Shown: positions 6,068-14,928, counted from the stretch's first letter. The stretch: DNA of 34,919 nucleotides from Burkholderiaceae bacterium (GCA_030158675.1 JAOASL010000001.1:1-34919), one strand, 5' to 3'. Translations and numbers: made by a program. Notes: generated by a model from the letters alone, not told the origin.

Positions 6068-8187
6068 TGCTCGCTCCGCTGCTTTTGCATCAGGCGGCGT
6101 ATGCCGATCGCAAAGCCAGCCAGCAACAACACGACGATCAGCAAGACGCCGAGTGTTTGCTGGCTGGGACGTCGCACGAGTTGTGCAAGGTTGTGCGCGA
6201 ATGCCGTCGTCAGCAGCACGCCGGGCAGCATGCCGACCAGTGTGCCCAACAGATAATCGCGCAAGCGTATATGCGATGCGCCACACAGAATGTTGATGAC
6301 GCCAAACGGTGCCAGCGGTAGCAAGCGAACCAGAATCATCGCCAGCACGCCCCGCCGTGCCACACGCCGTGACAGCCGGTTCAGGCGTGCACCTAGCAAG
6401 CTGCGCACTGCGTCGCGTCCGAGTGCAGACCCCAGCCCGTAACCTGCGGCAGCGGCACATAGCGTGCCCGCCATCGCGTAGGGCGCGCCTGGCCACAGTC
6501 CGAAAACAATACCGGTAACGGCGATCAGCAGCATGACTGGCAACATCAGCAGGCAACCAATCACATAGGCGGCAATGATCAGCAAAGGCGTCAAAGGCAG
6601 TCGCTCGATCTGTTCGGCCGTGCCGATCAGTACTGCAGGATTCAGATAATCCTGCATTGGCGTGTAGCGCCATGCGAGCGCAAGCCCGCTCAGCGTCAGT
6701 GCCAGCAGCATCAGTCCAGCCAATCGCCGCGGCAGCACGGCGCGCACTTCGCGCGGAACGGTATGGGTCACCAGCTTTTCCGGGTCGATCGGTCGCTCAG
6801 GATCAAACAGCGCCTGCTCGGGAATCAGCGCATCCAGCTCGGGTGGCAGCACCGGATCGAAGTCCTGCAAGCGGCGCGGAGAGCTTGCAAATGCATCGAT
6901 TGCGCGGGACACACTGCCCCTTTCACGCAAAGCCTGCAGTATGCATTCGGGTGTCGTGCCGAGATGTTCCGCTAGCAGGCGGGCTCGTAGGATGCCGATC
7001 TTTGCGGCGATACGGGGAGCGTCCGGTCCGCTGGCCTCGACGCTGAGATTGCATTCGGTATCACAGGCCATCGATCGGTTCGACAGGTTCGCCGATCCTA
7101 TCGTGCATAGCCGGTCATCCATGAAGAAAATCTTGCTGTGCAAATTCAGGCTTCCCCCTTGCTGCGTCGGCAGCACCGGATGCAACAGACGATAGCGGTG
7201 TCCGCCGTCGACCTTGCGCAAATGTGCTTGCAGACGCGCACGCCGCACGCCCATCGTTGCCTCCTCGAGCCAGCCGCTGTGCTTCTCTGAAGTGATCACC
7301 ACCACCTCGGGCCCCTCTTGCTGAGAGAGCCGAACGGCAAGCGCCTCTGCGATTAATCCTGATGTGAAATACTGGTTTTCGAATAACAGACTGCTCTTGG
7401 CAGCGGCGATCGCATCGAGATGCAACTGCAGCACCTCGCGCGCCGACACCTCCCCTGCGTAGGCCGGTATCGTGCGGGAGATGCCGACATTGATGTCGGC
7501 GATGTCGACCGGCAGCCATGTCGGCCACCGGTCCCCGCCGTGGCGGTTAAAGCCAACGGATTGCCTGGTGGCGCGTCGCCAACGCTCTCGGCATAACTCC
7601 CCAAGCGCCCGTGCAGCGTCGCCATCCACGGCGGCCTGAACATCATGGAAAGGCCCATATGGCTTACCGTCTCGCGCCATGCGGGAAGGATGGGAGGGAG
7701 GATGTTCGCTGGTGTCCCAGCGAGCGGTGGTCAGATCGATTCCACCGACGAAGGCAATCGCGTCGTCGATCACGAGGATTTTCTGGTGATGCGCTGCCCC
7801 GACAGGATGGCGGCCATCCATACAGAAATGCAGCCGTCGGTGACCCGTCCAGCCACGCCGGACCATTGCGGGCCATTCGCGTTCCATCGCATACAGCAGC
7901 ATGAAATCCCAGTTCAGCAACCAGACTTCAAGCTCATGCCGCTCGGACAGCAGGGCATGAAGAAAATTGGCCAGCGGTTCCGGGTAGCCGTCATTTGCGC
8001 CATACGGCACCAGGCGCATCTGACTATCGATATCCCATGAAAGGATGAAGATGCTGTGCTGAGCCGCGCGCATCGCCTCCCGAGCAGCGCGAAAATAGGT
8101 GTCGGCATCGACCAGCATTGCGAAGCGGCGCGCATGCGCGACGCGCCAGCAGTTGCGGCCCGCCTGCAGAACAGCGGGGAATTCCAC
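6064..8187 (-). CDS. Phospholipase D / VTT-domain membrane fusion protein
   Basis: A 707-residue two-part protein. The N-terminal 480 or so residues are a phospholipase D-family catalytic region with both HKD motifs: H-Q-K-I-L-V-I-D near 134-141 and H-S-K-I-F-F-M-D near 350, each followed by a G-G-I-D or G-S-A-N stretch. The C-terminus (about 490-700) is hydrophobic: one membrane segment (L-M-L-L-A-L-T-L-S-G-L), then the VTT/DedA-like (TVP38/TMEM64) domain with R-L-L-P-L-A-P-F and G-x-x-x-G-x-x-P-G-V. PLD enzymes of this kind are cardiolipin synthase-like or phospholipid-cleaving; VTT proteins are linked to lipid scrambling. The start is GTG at 8187; an in-frame stop lies directly upstream and the conserved G-R-N-C-W-R-V follows, so this is the earliest possible start. 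It is 9 bases after the GGDEF-EAL gene and overlaps the EEP gene. Confidence 0.88.
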   Translation of the reverse strand: MEFPAVLQAGRNCWRVAHARRFAMLVDADTYFRAAREAMRAAQHSIFILSWDIDSQMRLVPYGANDGYPEPLANFLHALLSERHELEVWLLNWDFMLLYAMEREWPAMVRRGWTGHRRLHFCMDGRHPVGAAHHQKILVIDDAIAFVGGIDLTTARWDTSEHPPSHPSRMARDGKPYGPFHDVQAAVDGDAARALGELCRERWRRATRQSVGFNRHGGDRWPTWLPVDIADINVGISRTIPAYAGEVSAREVLQLHLDAIAAAKSSLLFENQYFTSGLIAEALAVRLSQQEGPEVVVITSEKHSGWLEEATMGVRRARLQAHLRKVDGGHRYRLLHPVLPTQQGGSLNLHSKIFFMDDRLCTIGSANLSNRSMACDTECNLSVEASGPDAPRIAAKIGILRARLLAEHLGTTPECILQALRERGSVSRAIDAFASSPRRLQDFDPVLPPELDALIPEQALFDPERPIDPEKLVTHTVPREVRAVLPRRLAGLMLLALTLSGLALAWRYTPMQDYLNPAVLIGTAEQIERLPLTPLLIIAAYVIGCLLMLPVMLLIAVTGIVFGLWPGAPYAMAGTLCAAAAGYGLGSALGRDAVRSLLGARLNRLSRRVARRGVLAMILVRLLPLAPFGVINILCGASHIRLRDYLLGTLVGMLPGVLLTTAFAHNLAQLVRRPSQQTLGVLLIVVLLLAGFAIGIRRLMQKQRSEQ

Positions 8188-8196
8188 TCATCGAAT

Positions 8197-10746
8197 TTAA
8201 TGAAAAAACTGACCTTCCTGCTTGCGCTTCTGCAGAAACTGTTCAAATTTTTCAGGTCGCATCGGCTCGCTGAACAGGAAGCCCTGCGCGAAGTCGCAAG
8301 GTGTGCCCTGCAGGAAGCTCAGTTGCTCGAAGGATTCCACGCCCTCGGCAACCACACGGATTCGCAGGTCACAGGCCAGCTTGATCACCGCCGATACGAT
8401 CGCACCATCCTCGCGGTCGCGCGGCAGATTGCGGATCAGCGCCGGATCGAGTTTCAGGATGTCGATCGGAAACCGCTTCAAATACGACAAGGTCGACACG
8501 CCCGTGCCGAAGTCATCGACACTGATCATCACGCCGAGAGCCTTCAGCGCGTCCATCACTTCGCTCTCGGATTCACTGGCATTCACCAGCGCGGCCTCGG
8601 TAATTTCCAGTTCAACCTGCGACGGCGATAACTGATGCCTTTGGATGGCGTCTTGCAACATGTCGACAAAGCCTGACATCAGCAGATGCGATGGCGGCAC
8701 GTTAATGGATACCCGAAAATCCGTCAGGCCGTCTTTGCGCCAATTCGCCAGCTGCCTGCAGGCTGAATCAAACACCCACTCATCCAGCGCTGAGATCAGG
8801 CCACATTCTTCGGCCAGCTCGATCAGCTGACGCACCGGAATCTGCTGCAATATCGGATCGCGCGTGCGCAGCAAGGCCTCGGCGGCAATAACGTCCATCG
8901 TACGCAGGTCAATTTGCGGCTGGAACACCAGTTCGAAATCGCCATGTGACAGCGCAGCGCGCAGCCTTTCCTCCTGCTGCTGCCGTTCGTGCACTTCGTT
9001 CAGCATGCCGGGCGAAAACACGCGATAGCGATTGCGTCCGGTTGCCTTCGCGCGATACATCGCCAGATCGGCCTTTTGCAGCAAGTCGCCGACCTCACTG
9101 CCATCTGTCGGATAAAAAACGATTCCGATGCTCGCGCCGCTATTGATTGTGTGCGTCTCGATAACGCATGGCTTGCTGATTTCAATGAGGATGTTTTCCG
9201 CAATCAGCTCGACCGATTCATGCGACTTGACTCGCGTCAAAATGACGACGAATTCATCGCCGCCCAGCCGCGCCACCGTATCAGTCTCTCGCACACATTT
9301 GAGCAGACGCTGCGCAACGGTCTTCAGCAGCTGGTCACCCGAATGATGACCCAGCGAGTCGTTGACGGATTTGAAACGGTCCAGGTCCAGCAGTACCAGT
9401 GCGCAGCCGGTATTATCGCGATCCGCATTCAACAGCGCCTCATGCAGTTTTTCGAGGAAGCGTGCGCGGTTTGCCAATCCAGTCAGGGGGTCATGATTGG
9501 CGAGAAAAAATACATTTTGTTCGGCGATCCTGCGTTCCGTATTGTCGCGCATGATCTCGACGAAGCCCTTCACCTTGCCCGTCTCGTCATGTAGTGCGCC
9601 GAGCACACCCGTGCACCAGAAGCGCTGGCCGTCCTTGCGCACACGCCAGCTATCTTCTTCGGATCGGCCGTCCGTCATTGCCTGCCGCAGCTTACGCATC
9701 GGTTCGCCGCGAGCCTGATCCTCGCTGGTGAAAAAAATCGAGAAATTACGCCCGAGGATTTCATCCTTGCGGAATCCGAGAATGCGTTCCGCTCCGGGAT
9801 TCCAGCTGACGACCTGTCCGTCACGATCCAGCATGAAGATTGCATAATCGGTGGTGCCTTCGACGAGCAGCCGGAAGTGTTCTTCGGCACGCTGCAGTTC
9901 CTGTATCGCACGATGACTGTCGGTCACATCGCGAAATACGTCGACAGCGCCGATGATTTCCCCTGATACGTCCAGCAGTGGCGCTGACGAATGATTCAAG
10001 GTCACCGACAATCCGCGATTGCGGTCATAGAGCGACAACTCATAGTTTGACACACGCTGCCCACTCAGCGCGCGTGCCAGCGGATGCTGGTGCCAAACTC
10101 GCAAGCCTGAGCGAACACCGTGATCATGCGTATGTGCCGCCCTCACCTGCGCGAGCCGGGTCAACGGCTCGTTCAGCTTGAGCATGCGTTCAGCCGACGG
10201 GTTCACCAGCAACAGAGCACCATCTGCATCGCAGACAATCACGCCCTCGCTCATGCTATCGAGAATCAATTGCAGGATGCCGGTCTGCCGCTTTAGCGCA
10301 TCCTGCATCATCACCTGTTCCGTGGTGTCTGTCGCAGTGCCGATCAACTGCAAAGCATGGCCGTCCTCACCGCGATGGAACGCGGCTGCCCGGACTCGCA
10401 TCCAACGCCAGCTTCCATCTGCATGCCTGATCCGGTGCTGAGTCTGGAATACCTCTTCGCCGGTCGCTTCCAGTGCAGCCTTGATCCAGGCAGCGAACTC
10501 CGTGTGATCGTCCGGATGAATGAAATTCTGTTGGTCGCGCAGGTGCCATGACTTGAATTCCTCCACGGTCCAACCCAGCACTTCGGCGATGCGTTCGTTG
10601 CAATAGACCAGCCGGTCCGCCGCAGCATCCATGATGAAGATAATGTCGGGACTGGTCGCGGCAATACGTTCGAATTCGCCTGGATTGTTCTTCATCTGAT
10701 TGACCAGATGAAGCTGGGCATCGTTGCCCTTGCCCTGAATGGTCAA
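8197..10746 (-). CDS. PAS-PAS-PAS-GGDEF-EAL cyclic-di-GMP signalling protein
   Basis: An 849-residue soluble sensor. Three PAS domains lie at about 22-140, 145-280 and 285-410, each ending in a PAC-like D-T-T-E/D-V-T-D/D-N-T-E segment. The GGDEF domain (about 420-575) has L-T-G-L-A-N-R and an intact G-G-D-E-F, with an inhibitory-site R-E-T-D five residues before it. The EAL domain (about 590-840) has A-E-A-L-L-R, E-I-T-E, D-D-F-G-T-G, L-K-L-D and A-E-G-V-E, so both c-di-GMP synthesis and breakdown look possible. No membrane segment is seen, so the signal is cytoplasmic. The start is TTG at 10746: a good AAGGAAG ribosome site lies 6 bases upstream; ATG 10695 is the alternative. It heads the operon with the PLD/VTT and EEP genes. 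Confidence 0.92.
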   Translation of the reverse strand: MTIQGKGNDAQLHLVNQMKNNPGEFERIAATSPDIIFIMDAAADRLVYCNERIAEVLGWTVEEFKSWHLRDQQNFIHPDDHTEFAAWIKAALEATGEEVFQTQHRIRHADGSWRWMRVRAAAFHRGEDGHALQLIGTATDTTEQVMMQDALKRQTGILQLILDSMSEGVIVCDADGALLLVNPSAERMLKLNEPLTRLAQVRAAHTHDHGVRSGLRVWHQHPLARALSGQRVSNYELSLYDRNRGLSVTLNHSSAPLLDVSGEIIGAVDVFRDVTDSHRAIQELQRAEEHFRLLVEGTTDYAIFMLDRDGQVVSWNPGAERILGFRKDEILGRNFSIFFTSEDQARGEPMRKLRQAMTDGRSEEDSWRVRKDGQRFWCTGVLGALHDETGKVKGFVEIMRDNTERRIAEQNVFFLANHDPLTGLANRARFLEKLHEALLNADRDNTGCALVLLDLDRFKSVNDSLGHHSGDQLLKTVAQRLLKCVRETDTVARLGGDEFVVILTRVKSHESVELIAENILIEISKPCVIETHTINSGASIGIVFYPTDGSEVGDLLQKADLAMYRAKATGRNRYRVFSPGMLNEVHERQQQEERLRAALSHGDFELVFQPQIDLRTMDVIAAEALLRTRDPILQQIPVRQLIELAEECGLISALDEWVFDSACRQLANWRKDGLTDFRVSINVPPSHLLMSGFVDMLQDAIQRHQLSPSQVELEITEAALVNASESESEVMDALKALGVMISVDDFGTGVSTLSYLKRFPIDILKLDPALIRNLPRDREDGAIVSAVIKLACDLRIRVVAEGVESFEQLSFLQGTPCDFAQGFLFSEPMRPEKFEQFLQKRKQEGQFFH

Positions 10747-11043
10747 AATAATCTTCCTTACGAAAACTTAGTTAATCGACTTCCTGCAGATTGCCCCGTG
10801 CGCAATTACGCTCCGCGTACTCTCAAAAGAGGGTAGCCAATTGAGTGGGTTTTGACACGAGGCTAATGGATACTTTTTCTGAAAATATATTGATACGTAT
10901 CAATTTTCAAATTAAATCGATAACGCAAACAATGCATAATTCCTGAATGGAAATATTATTTTCAATCAGTTGCTTGGAGAGCCAATGGGGCCATTACGCC
11001 ATTGGATTAAGATGCAGCTCTATCCAACACACATCATGAATCA
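10747..11043. promoter_or_regulatory. Divergent promoter region between the c-di-GMP gene and ppnN
   Basis: These 297 bases separate two divergent genes and hold no credible gene. The middle (about 10865-10970) is much more AT-rich than its surroundings, as expected for promoters, but I could not assign -35/-10 pairs with confidence. The palindrome listed separately lies near the midpoint. No Shine-Dalgarno sequence is obvious before ppnN. Confidence 0.5.
10889..10904. promoter_or_regulatory. Perfect 16-bp palindrome ATTGATACGTATCAAT
   Basis: The sequence equals its own reverse complement over all 16 bases and lies 142 bp from the TTG of the c-di-GMP gene and 139 bp from the ATG of ppnN. Its size and symmetry fit the operator of a dimeric helix-turn-helix repressor. 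No regulator gene is adjacent, so the binding protein is unknown. Confidence 0.5.
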
Positions 11044-12414
11044 ATGAAATATCCAGTCATCGACAATGTGGTCGCCCCTGAAGGCGGACTCGAAGTGTTG
11101 TCCCGGCAGGAAATTGCCAAACTGCTCGACCGCAGTCAAAGTGGATTGCACGACGTATTTCGTAGTTGCGCCTTGGCGGTACTGTCTTCTGGTGACTATA
11201 TGGATGATGGCAAGGCGCTGATTGAGGCCTATCCCGACTTCGACGTTCGCGTCGTTCACCGCGAGCGTGGCATCAAACTTGAACTGATCAATGCCCCCGC
11301 CGTTGCCTTTGTCGATGGCGAGATGATCCTTGGCATTCGCGAGCACCTGTTCGCAGCTTTGCGGGACATCGTGTTCACCAGTGCCGAACTCGCGTCACGC
11401 GAACACTCGGGACAGCATGACTCGGTGGCGACCACCGATCTGGTATTTCAAATTCTGCGAAATGCCGGTGTCATGCAGCGCACGCTCGCACCTAACCTGG
11501 TGGTGTGCTGGGGCGGGCATTCGATTTCCCGTACCGAATATGAGTATACGAAACGAGTCGGTTATCAGATGGGCTTGCGTCAACTCGATATCTGTACCGG
11601 CTGCGGACCCGGCGCAATGAAGGGCCCAATGAAAGGCGCCGCCATCGGGCATGCGAAGCAGCGCATCACCTCCGGCCGCTATCTTGGATTCTCCGAACCC
11701 GGAATCATCGCGGCCGAAGCGCCCAATCCGATTGTGAACAATCTCGTGATCCTGCCGGACATCGAGAAGCGTCTTGAGGCGTTTGTACGAACCGGCCACG
11801 CCATCGTTGTGTTTCCGGGCGGCGTGGGCACGGCAGAAGAGATCTTGTATTTGCTGGGCATCCTGCTGCATCCGGATAACCGCGAGCTGCACTTGCCTGT
11901 CATCTTTACCGGTCCTGCGGAATCAGCGGCTTATTTTGTGCAGATCGATGAATTCATCGGCGCTACCCTCGGGCCAGCGGCAAAAGCGCTTTACAAGGTA
12001 GTGATCGATGACCCGGCACAGGTCGCACGGCTGGCGCGCGACGGTATACAGCGAGTGCGGAGCTATCGCAAATTACACAGCGATGCCTACTACTTCAACT
12101 GGCGACTGAAAATAGAACAGGAATTCCAGCAGCCCTTCTCTCCGACGCACGCAGCAATGCGCTCGCTTGATCTGCATCGCAGCCAGCCGGAACATCAGCT
12201 GGCAGCCAACCTGCGGCGCGCGTTTTCAGGCGTGGTTGCGGGCAATGTCAAGCTGCAGGGAATCTGCGAGATTGAAAAGCATGGCCTGTTCGAGCTGCAT
12301 GGCGAGCGTGAGCTGATGCGACGAATGGACGCGTTACTGAGTGCATTCGTCGAACAAGGCCGGATGAAATTGCCGGGAACACGCTATGAGCCCTGCTATC
12401 GGATCGTGCACTGA
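11044..12414 (+). CDS. ppnN: Nucleotide 5'-monophosphate nucleosidase PpnN
   Basis: A 456-residue protein, essentially the length of E. coli PpnN (YgdH). PpnN splits purine and pyrimidine nucleoside monophosphates to the base and ribose 5-phosphate; in E. coli it is activated by (p)ppGpp and helps balance growth against stress survival. The central LOG (lysine decarboxylase-like Rossmann) domain shows G-G-H-S-I-S-R near 157-163, the C-G-P-G-A-M-K-G-P loop, and the nucleotide motif P-G-G-V-G-T-A-E-E-I. The N-terminal (Y-P-D-F-D-V-R-V-V-H-R-E-R-G) and C-terminal extensions belong to the PpnN form and exclude the shorter cytokinin-type LOG enzymes. The ATG at 11044 is used because an overlapping ATG at 11036 stops after three codons. 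Transcribed alone, divergent from the c-di-GMP gene. Confidence 0.93.
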   Translation: MKYPVIDNVVAPEGGLEVLSRQEIAKLLDRSQSGLHDVFRSCALAVLSSGDYMDDGKALIEAYPDFDVRVVHRERGIKLELINAPAVAFVDGEMILGIREHLFAALRDIVFTSAELASREHSGQHDSVATTDLVFQILRNAGVMQRTLAPNLVVCWGGHSISRTEYEYTKRVGYQMGLRQLDICTGCGPGAMKGPMKGAAIGHAKQRITSGRYLGFSEPGIIAAEAPNPIVNNLVILPDIEKRLEAFVRTGHAIVVFPGGVGTAEEILYLLGILLHPDNRELHLPVIFTGPAESAAYFVQIDEFIGATLGPAAKALYKVVIDDPAQVARLARDGIQRVRSYRKLHSDAYYFNWRLKIEQEFQQPFSPTHAAMRSLDLHRSQPEHQLAANLRRAFSGVVAGNVKLQGICEIEKHGLFELHGERELMRRMDALLSAFVEQGRMKLPGTRYEPCYRIVH

Positions 12415-12438
12415 TGCAGCGATCTGAATGACAGACAC

Positions 12439-13149
12439 TTAACGCAGTAGCGCAAGCTGCGGTGGCGACAGATGGCACCACTCTCCCGGTCCGAGTTGCA
12501 GCGAGTCGAGAGCCAGTAGCCCGATCGACAGACGCTGCAGCGCAGCGCAATGGTTGCCAGCAGCGGCGAGCATGCGCTTGACCTGATGATATTTGCCTTG
12601 TTCCAGCACGATCTGGATCTGGTATTCGCCTACCTGCACGCATTCAGCCGCAGCCAGGGGAGCCGGCTCGTCGTGCAGCTGCACGCCGGCATGCAGCACA
12701 TCCAGCAGCGCCGCTGTCACCGGTTCGGCAGTCGTCGCGAGATAACGCTTGGGCACATGGCGCTTGGGTGACGACATCGCATGATTGAAAATGCCGTCAT
12801 CTGTTAGTAGCAGCAGGCCTGTCGTGTCGTGATCAAGCCGGCCGATTGCCTGCACGTCACGCCATCCGAACTCTTCCGGCAGCAGGGTCATGACACCCGG
12901 ATGGTGACTGGGCTTGCGCGAACATTCGATGTCAGACGGCTTGTTTATAGCGATATACAGATGCTCGCGATAGATCCATTCGTCTCCGAACAGGGTAAAT
13001 CGCAGTCTGTCAGTCTCGAAATTTGCGCGGTGATCCGTCACGGTACTGCCGTCGATTTTTACCTCACCTTCGGCGATCAACTGCCGGCACCATTTGCGCG
13101 TGCCAACGCCCTGCGATTGCAAGATACGGTCGAGTGAGAGTTTTGCCAT
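12439..13149 (-). CDS. rsuA: 16S rRNA pseudouridine(516) synthase RsuA
   Basis: A 236-residue pseudouridine synthase of the RsuA/RluB/E/F group, which isomerises a single uridine; the RsuA type modifies U516 of 16S rRNA. An N-terminal S4 RNA-binding domain (about 3-60) is followed by the catalytic domain with G-R-L-D-H-D-T-T-G-L-L-L-L-T-D-D-G, in which the Asp of G-R-L-D is the nucleophile. G-K-Y-H-Q-V-K-R-M-L in the C-terminal part is the RsuA-type signature. The frame extends to 13185, but M-A-K-L-S-L-D-R at 13149 is the natural family start; no strong ribosome site distinguishes the two. It faces ppnN convergently, 24 bases apart, without an obvious terminator. RsuA is the best call; RluE or RluF is less likely. 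Confidence 0.85.
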   Translation of the reverse strand: MAKLSLDRILQSQGVGTRKWCRQLIAEGEVKIDGSTVTDHRANFETDRLRFTLFGDEWIYREHLYIAINKPSDIECSRKPSHHPGVMTLLPEEFGWRDVQAIGRLDHDTTGLLLLTDDGIFNHAMSSPKRHVPKRYLATTAEPVTAALLDVLHAGVQLHDEPAPLAAAECVQVGEYQIQIVLEQGKYHQVKRMLAAAGNHCAALQRLSIGLLALDSLQLGPGEWCHLSPPQLALLR

Positions 13150-13190
13150 GGGCGGCACTGTAGCAGAAGCAGTGCCGCCACCCACCCCAG

Positions 13191-13808
13191 CTATCGAAGC
13201 GGCTGAGTTGGCTGAGCCGGCTGGGTTGGCTCGGTGAAGCGCTGATCCTGCGGGCGATGCAGTTGCTCGGTGCCGCCCATCTCGCCAGACTCCGGAGCGC
13301 CCTTCAGGTTGCCGCCACTGGATCTCCCGCTTGTGCCGGATGCCGGCTCCGATGTGCCGGAGGTACCTGAATTAGCACCGCTTTGACCGGAGGCACCCGG
13401 CATCGCACCGGAATTTGTCGTGCCGGCAGGTGCCTCCTGAGGGTCGCTGCTGCGCTCGCCGCCGCTTTCGCCTCCGCTTTGCGTTCGCGCGCCTTCGCCG
13501 GTCATTCCCCGTTCATTGCCACCGCCGCCGGTGCTTTCACTGCCTGGCTTGCCGGCTGCTGGTCCGGACATATCTTCCGTACCGGTCGGCCCTGACACCC
13601 CGCCACCCTCAGACGAACTGCCTGATTGCCCGGTCGACTGTCCGGCGGCATTGCCGGTATCGCCAAGTTCGCGCGCTTTCTGCTCCACTTCGGCCGCTCG
13701 CGCGGGATCGGTACTTTGCCTCACATCTCCTTTCGATGATGTCTGCGCCTGCGCCCATCCTGCGGTTAACACAAGCGAAAAAAACAAGGGTGTGACAAGG
13801 TGTTTCAT
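13191..13808 (-). CDS. Gly/Ser/Thr-rich secreted protein, function unknown
   Basis: A 205-residue protein I do not recognise. It starts with a clear Sec signal (M-K-H-L-V-T-P-L-F-F-S-L-V-L-T-A-G-W-A-Q-A, cleavage after about 21). A short charged stretch (S-T-D-P-A-R-A-A-E-V-E-Q-K-A-R-E-L) follows, and then about 130 residues of low complexity rich in Gly, Ser, Thr, Glu and Pro (G-Q-S-G-S-S-S-E-G-G-G, G-T-S-G-T-S-E-P). It ends in Q-P-T-Q-P-A-Q-P-T-Q-P. No cysteine remains after the signal. Such disordered sequences fit a periplasmic or extracellular linker-like protein. GGAGG precedes the ATG with good spacing, which supports expression. It sits 41 bases before rsuA on the same strand. Confidence 0.7.
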   Translation of the reverse strand: MKHLVTPLFFSLVLTAGWAQAQTSSKGDVRQSTDPARAAEVEQKARELGDTGNAAGQSTGQSGSSSEGGGVSGPTGTEDMSGPAAGKPGSESTGGGGNERGMTGEGARTQSGGESGGERSSDPQEAPAGTTNSGAMPGASGQSGANSGTSGTSEPASGTSGRSSGGNLKGAPESGEMGGTEQLHRPQDQRFTEPTQPAQPTQPLR

Positions 13809-14055
13809 CTGAACCTCCAGTCTTGATCTGAGTCAGTCATCGCGCGCGCGAACGCCCGCAAAATGCCGGCCGTTATCCATGTTGGCGCGACCGGTGTGCG
13901 AATCAGACTGGGCGAGCTCGTTGTAGTTTCATCAAGAAGAGGCATCACCTTGCAGCGACATCGTAGTTTCCATGGGCGGTAGGAGGCCGGCAACCGCCCT
14001 TCTGCATCGACGCGCAGGCAGTCAGATGCAGCAACACAGTACGTGTGGCGGGGGC

Positions 14056-14928
14056 CTATTGGTCTGTTGGCAGGACGGAAGGTGCGATTGGCTCGTCTGC
14101 CGAAGGCTGCTGTTCGATCACGCCAGCCGAAGGCTCAGCGGCTTCAGGCATCGAAACGACCGGCTCGCCTTCGGCTGGTACGACTATTTCTTCCGTCGAT
14201 GGAAACGGTTGCATTGCAGCAGGTGATTCCGAAGATGCCGAGGTCGCCTTGCCGGACACCGAAGCTCGCTCGTCAAGCAGGCTTGCCAGGTCGGCGAATC
14301 CTTTGGCGCGCGCGAAATCAGCGGCGGTCATGCCGCGCTCATTTTGGAGCAGCAGGTCAGCTCCTTCTTCAACCAACACCACCAATGCATTGCGCTGCCC
14401 GCTGCGCGCGGCCATCATCAGCGGCGTAGTACCGTTGGGCGATTCGGCATCGATATACGCCGACTCCTCAAGCAGACGCTGGATGATCGCGACATTGCCG
14501 GATGCGGCCGCATAATGCAGTGCGGTCCATCCAGGTCGATTGATCTCCGCTCCCTTATCGATCAGCTCCAGCGCGGTCGTTGTATCGGACAGCCAGGCAG
14601 CGATCATCAGCGCCGTATCGCCATTACGCGATTGTGCATCGAGGTCCAGATTGTCGAGCGATAGCAGCAGCTCTTTCGCCTTCGATGACTTGTGCCGAAT
14701 GGCGACAATCAGACTGGTGTCGAACAACTGCGGTTCGATTGAATTCGGATCGAAGCCTCGGGCGAGCAGCGCTTCCATCCGCCGCACATCGTCGTTCCTG
14801 AGAGCCGAAAACCATTCATCGTATGAACTCATCTTGGGCCGCAACGGACTCAGCAGACGGTCAAGCTCGGGGGCGACAGCCGCCGCCAACAAGCGACGAC
14901 GACCGGGATTGGCTACCTGCTCTTCCAT
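14056..14928 (-). CDS. Ankyrin repeat protein of the tatD operon
   Basis: A 290-residue protein with about five ankyrin repeats between residues 45 and 215. Typical pieces are L-L-A-R-G-F-D-P-N, G-D-T-A-L-M-I-A-A, G-W-T-A-L-H-Y-A-A-A-S-G-N, G-T-T-P-L-M-M-A-A-R-S-G and G-M-T-A-A-D-F-A-R-A-K-G. The last 75 residues are Pro/Glu/Ala-rich and look disordered. Related betaproteobacterial genes in this position usually begin with a signal peptide; here residues 1-32 (with R-R-R-L-L-A-A-A-V-A) are only a weak, perhaps decayed, signal. ATG 14928 is used because it is 3 bases after the tatD stop; Met33 at 14832 is an alternative. The role is protein binding; the partner is unknown. Confidence 0.85.
   Translation of the reverse strand: MEEQVANPGRRRLLAAAVAPELDRLLSPLRPKMSSYDEWFSALRNDDVRRMEALLARGFDPNSIEPQLFDTSLIVAIRHKSSKAKELLLSLDNLDLDAQSRNGDTALMIAAWLSDTTTALELIDKGAEINRPGWTALHYAAASGNVAIIQRLLEESAYIDAESPNGTTPLMMAARSGQRNALVVLVEEGADLLLQNERGMTAADFARAKGFADLASLLDERASVSGKATSASSESPAAMQPFPSTEEIVVPAEGEPVVSMPEAAEPSAGVIEQQPSADEPIAPSVLPTDQ

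Noticed and set aside
5360-8187. PLD plus EEP nuclease-like genes as a phage defence system
   Set aside because: The PLD protein is fused to a VTT membrane domain and belongs with lipid enzymes; no other defence gene, helicase or toxin is near.
8989-9594. Forward open frames opposite the GGDEF-EAL gene
   Set aside because: They are shadows; the reverse gene has intact GGDEF and EAL motifs over this stretch.
11044-12414. LOG-type cytokinin-activating or lysine-decarboxylase enzyme
   Set aside because: The length of 456 residues and the N- and C-terminal extensions are those of PpnN; LOG proteins are about 200 residues.
13809-14055. Possible small genes in the region ahead of the Gly/Ser-rich protein
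   Set aside because: Short frames here have no start signal, motif or codon pattern to support them; the region more likely carries the promoter of the 13191-13808 gene.
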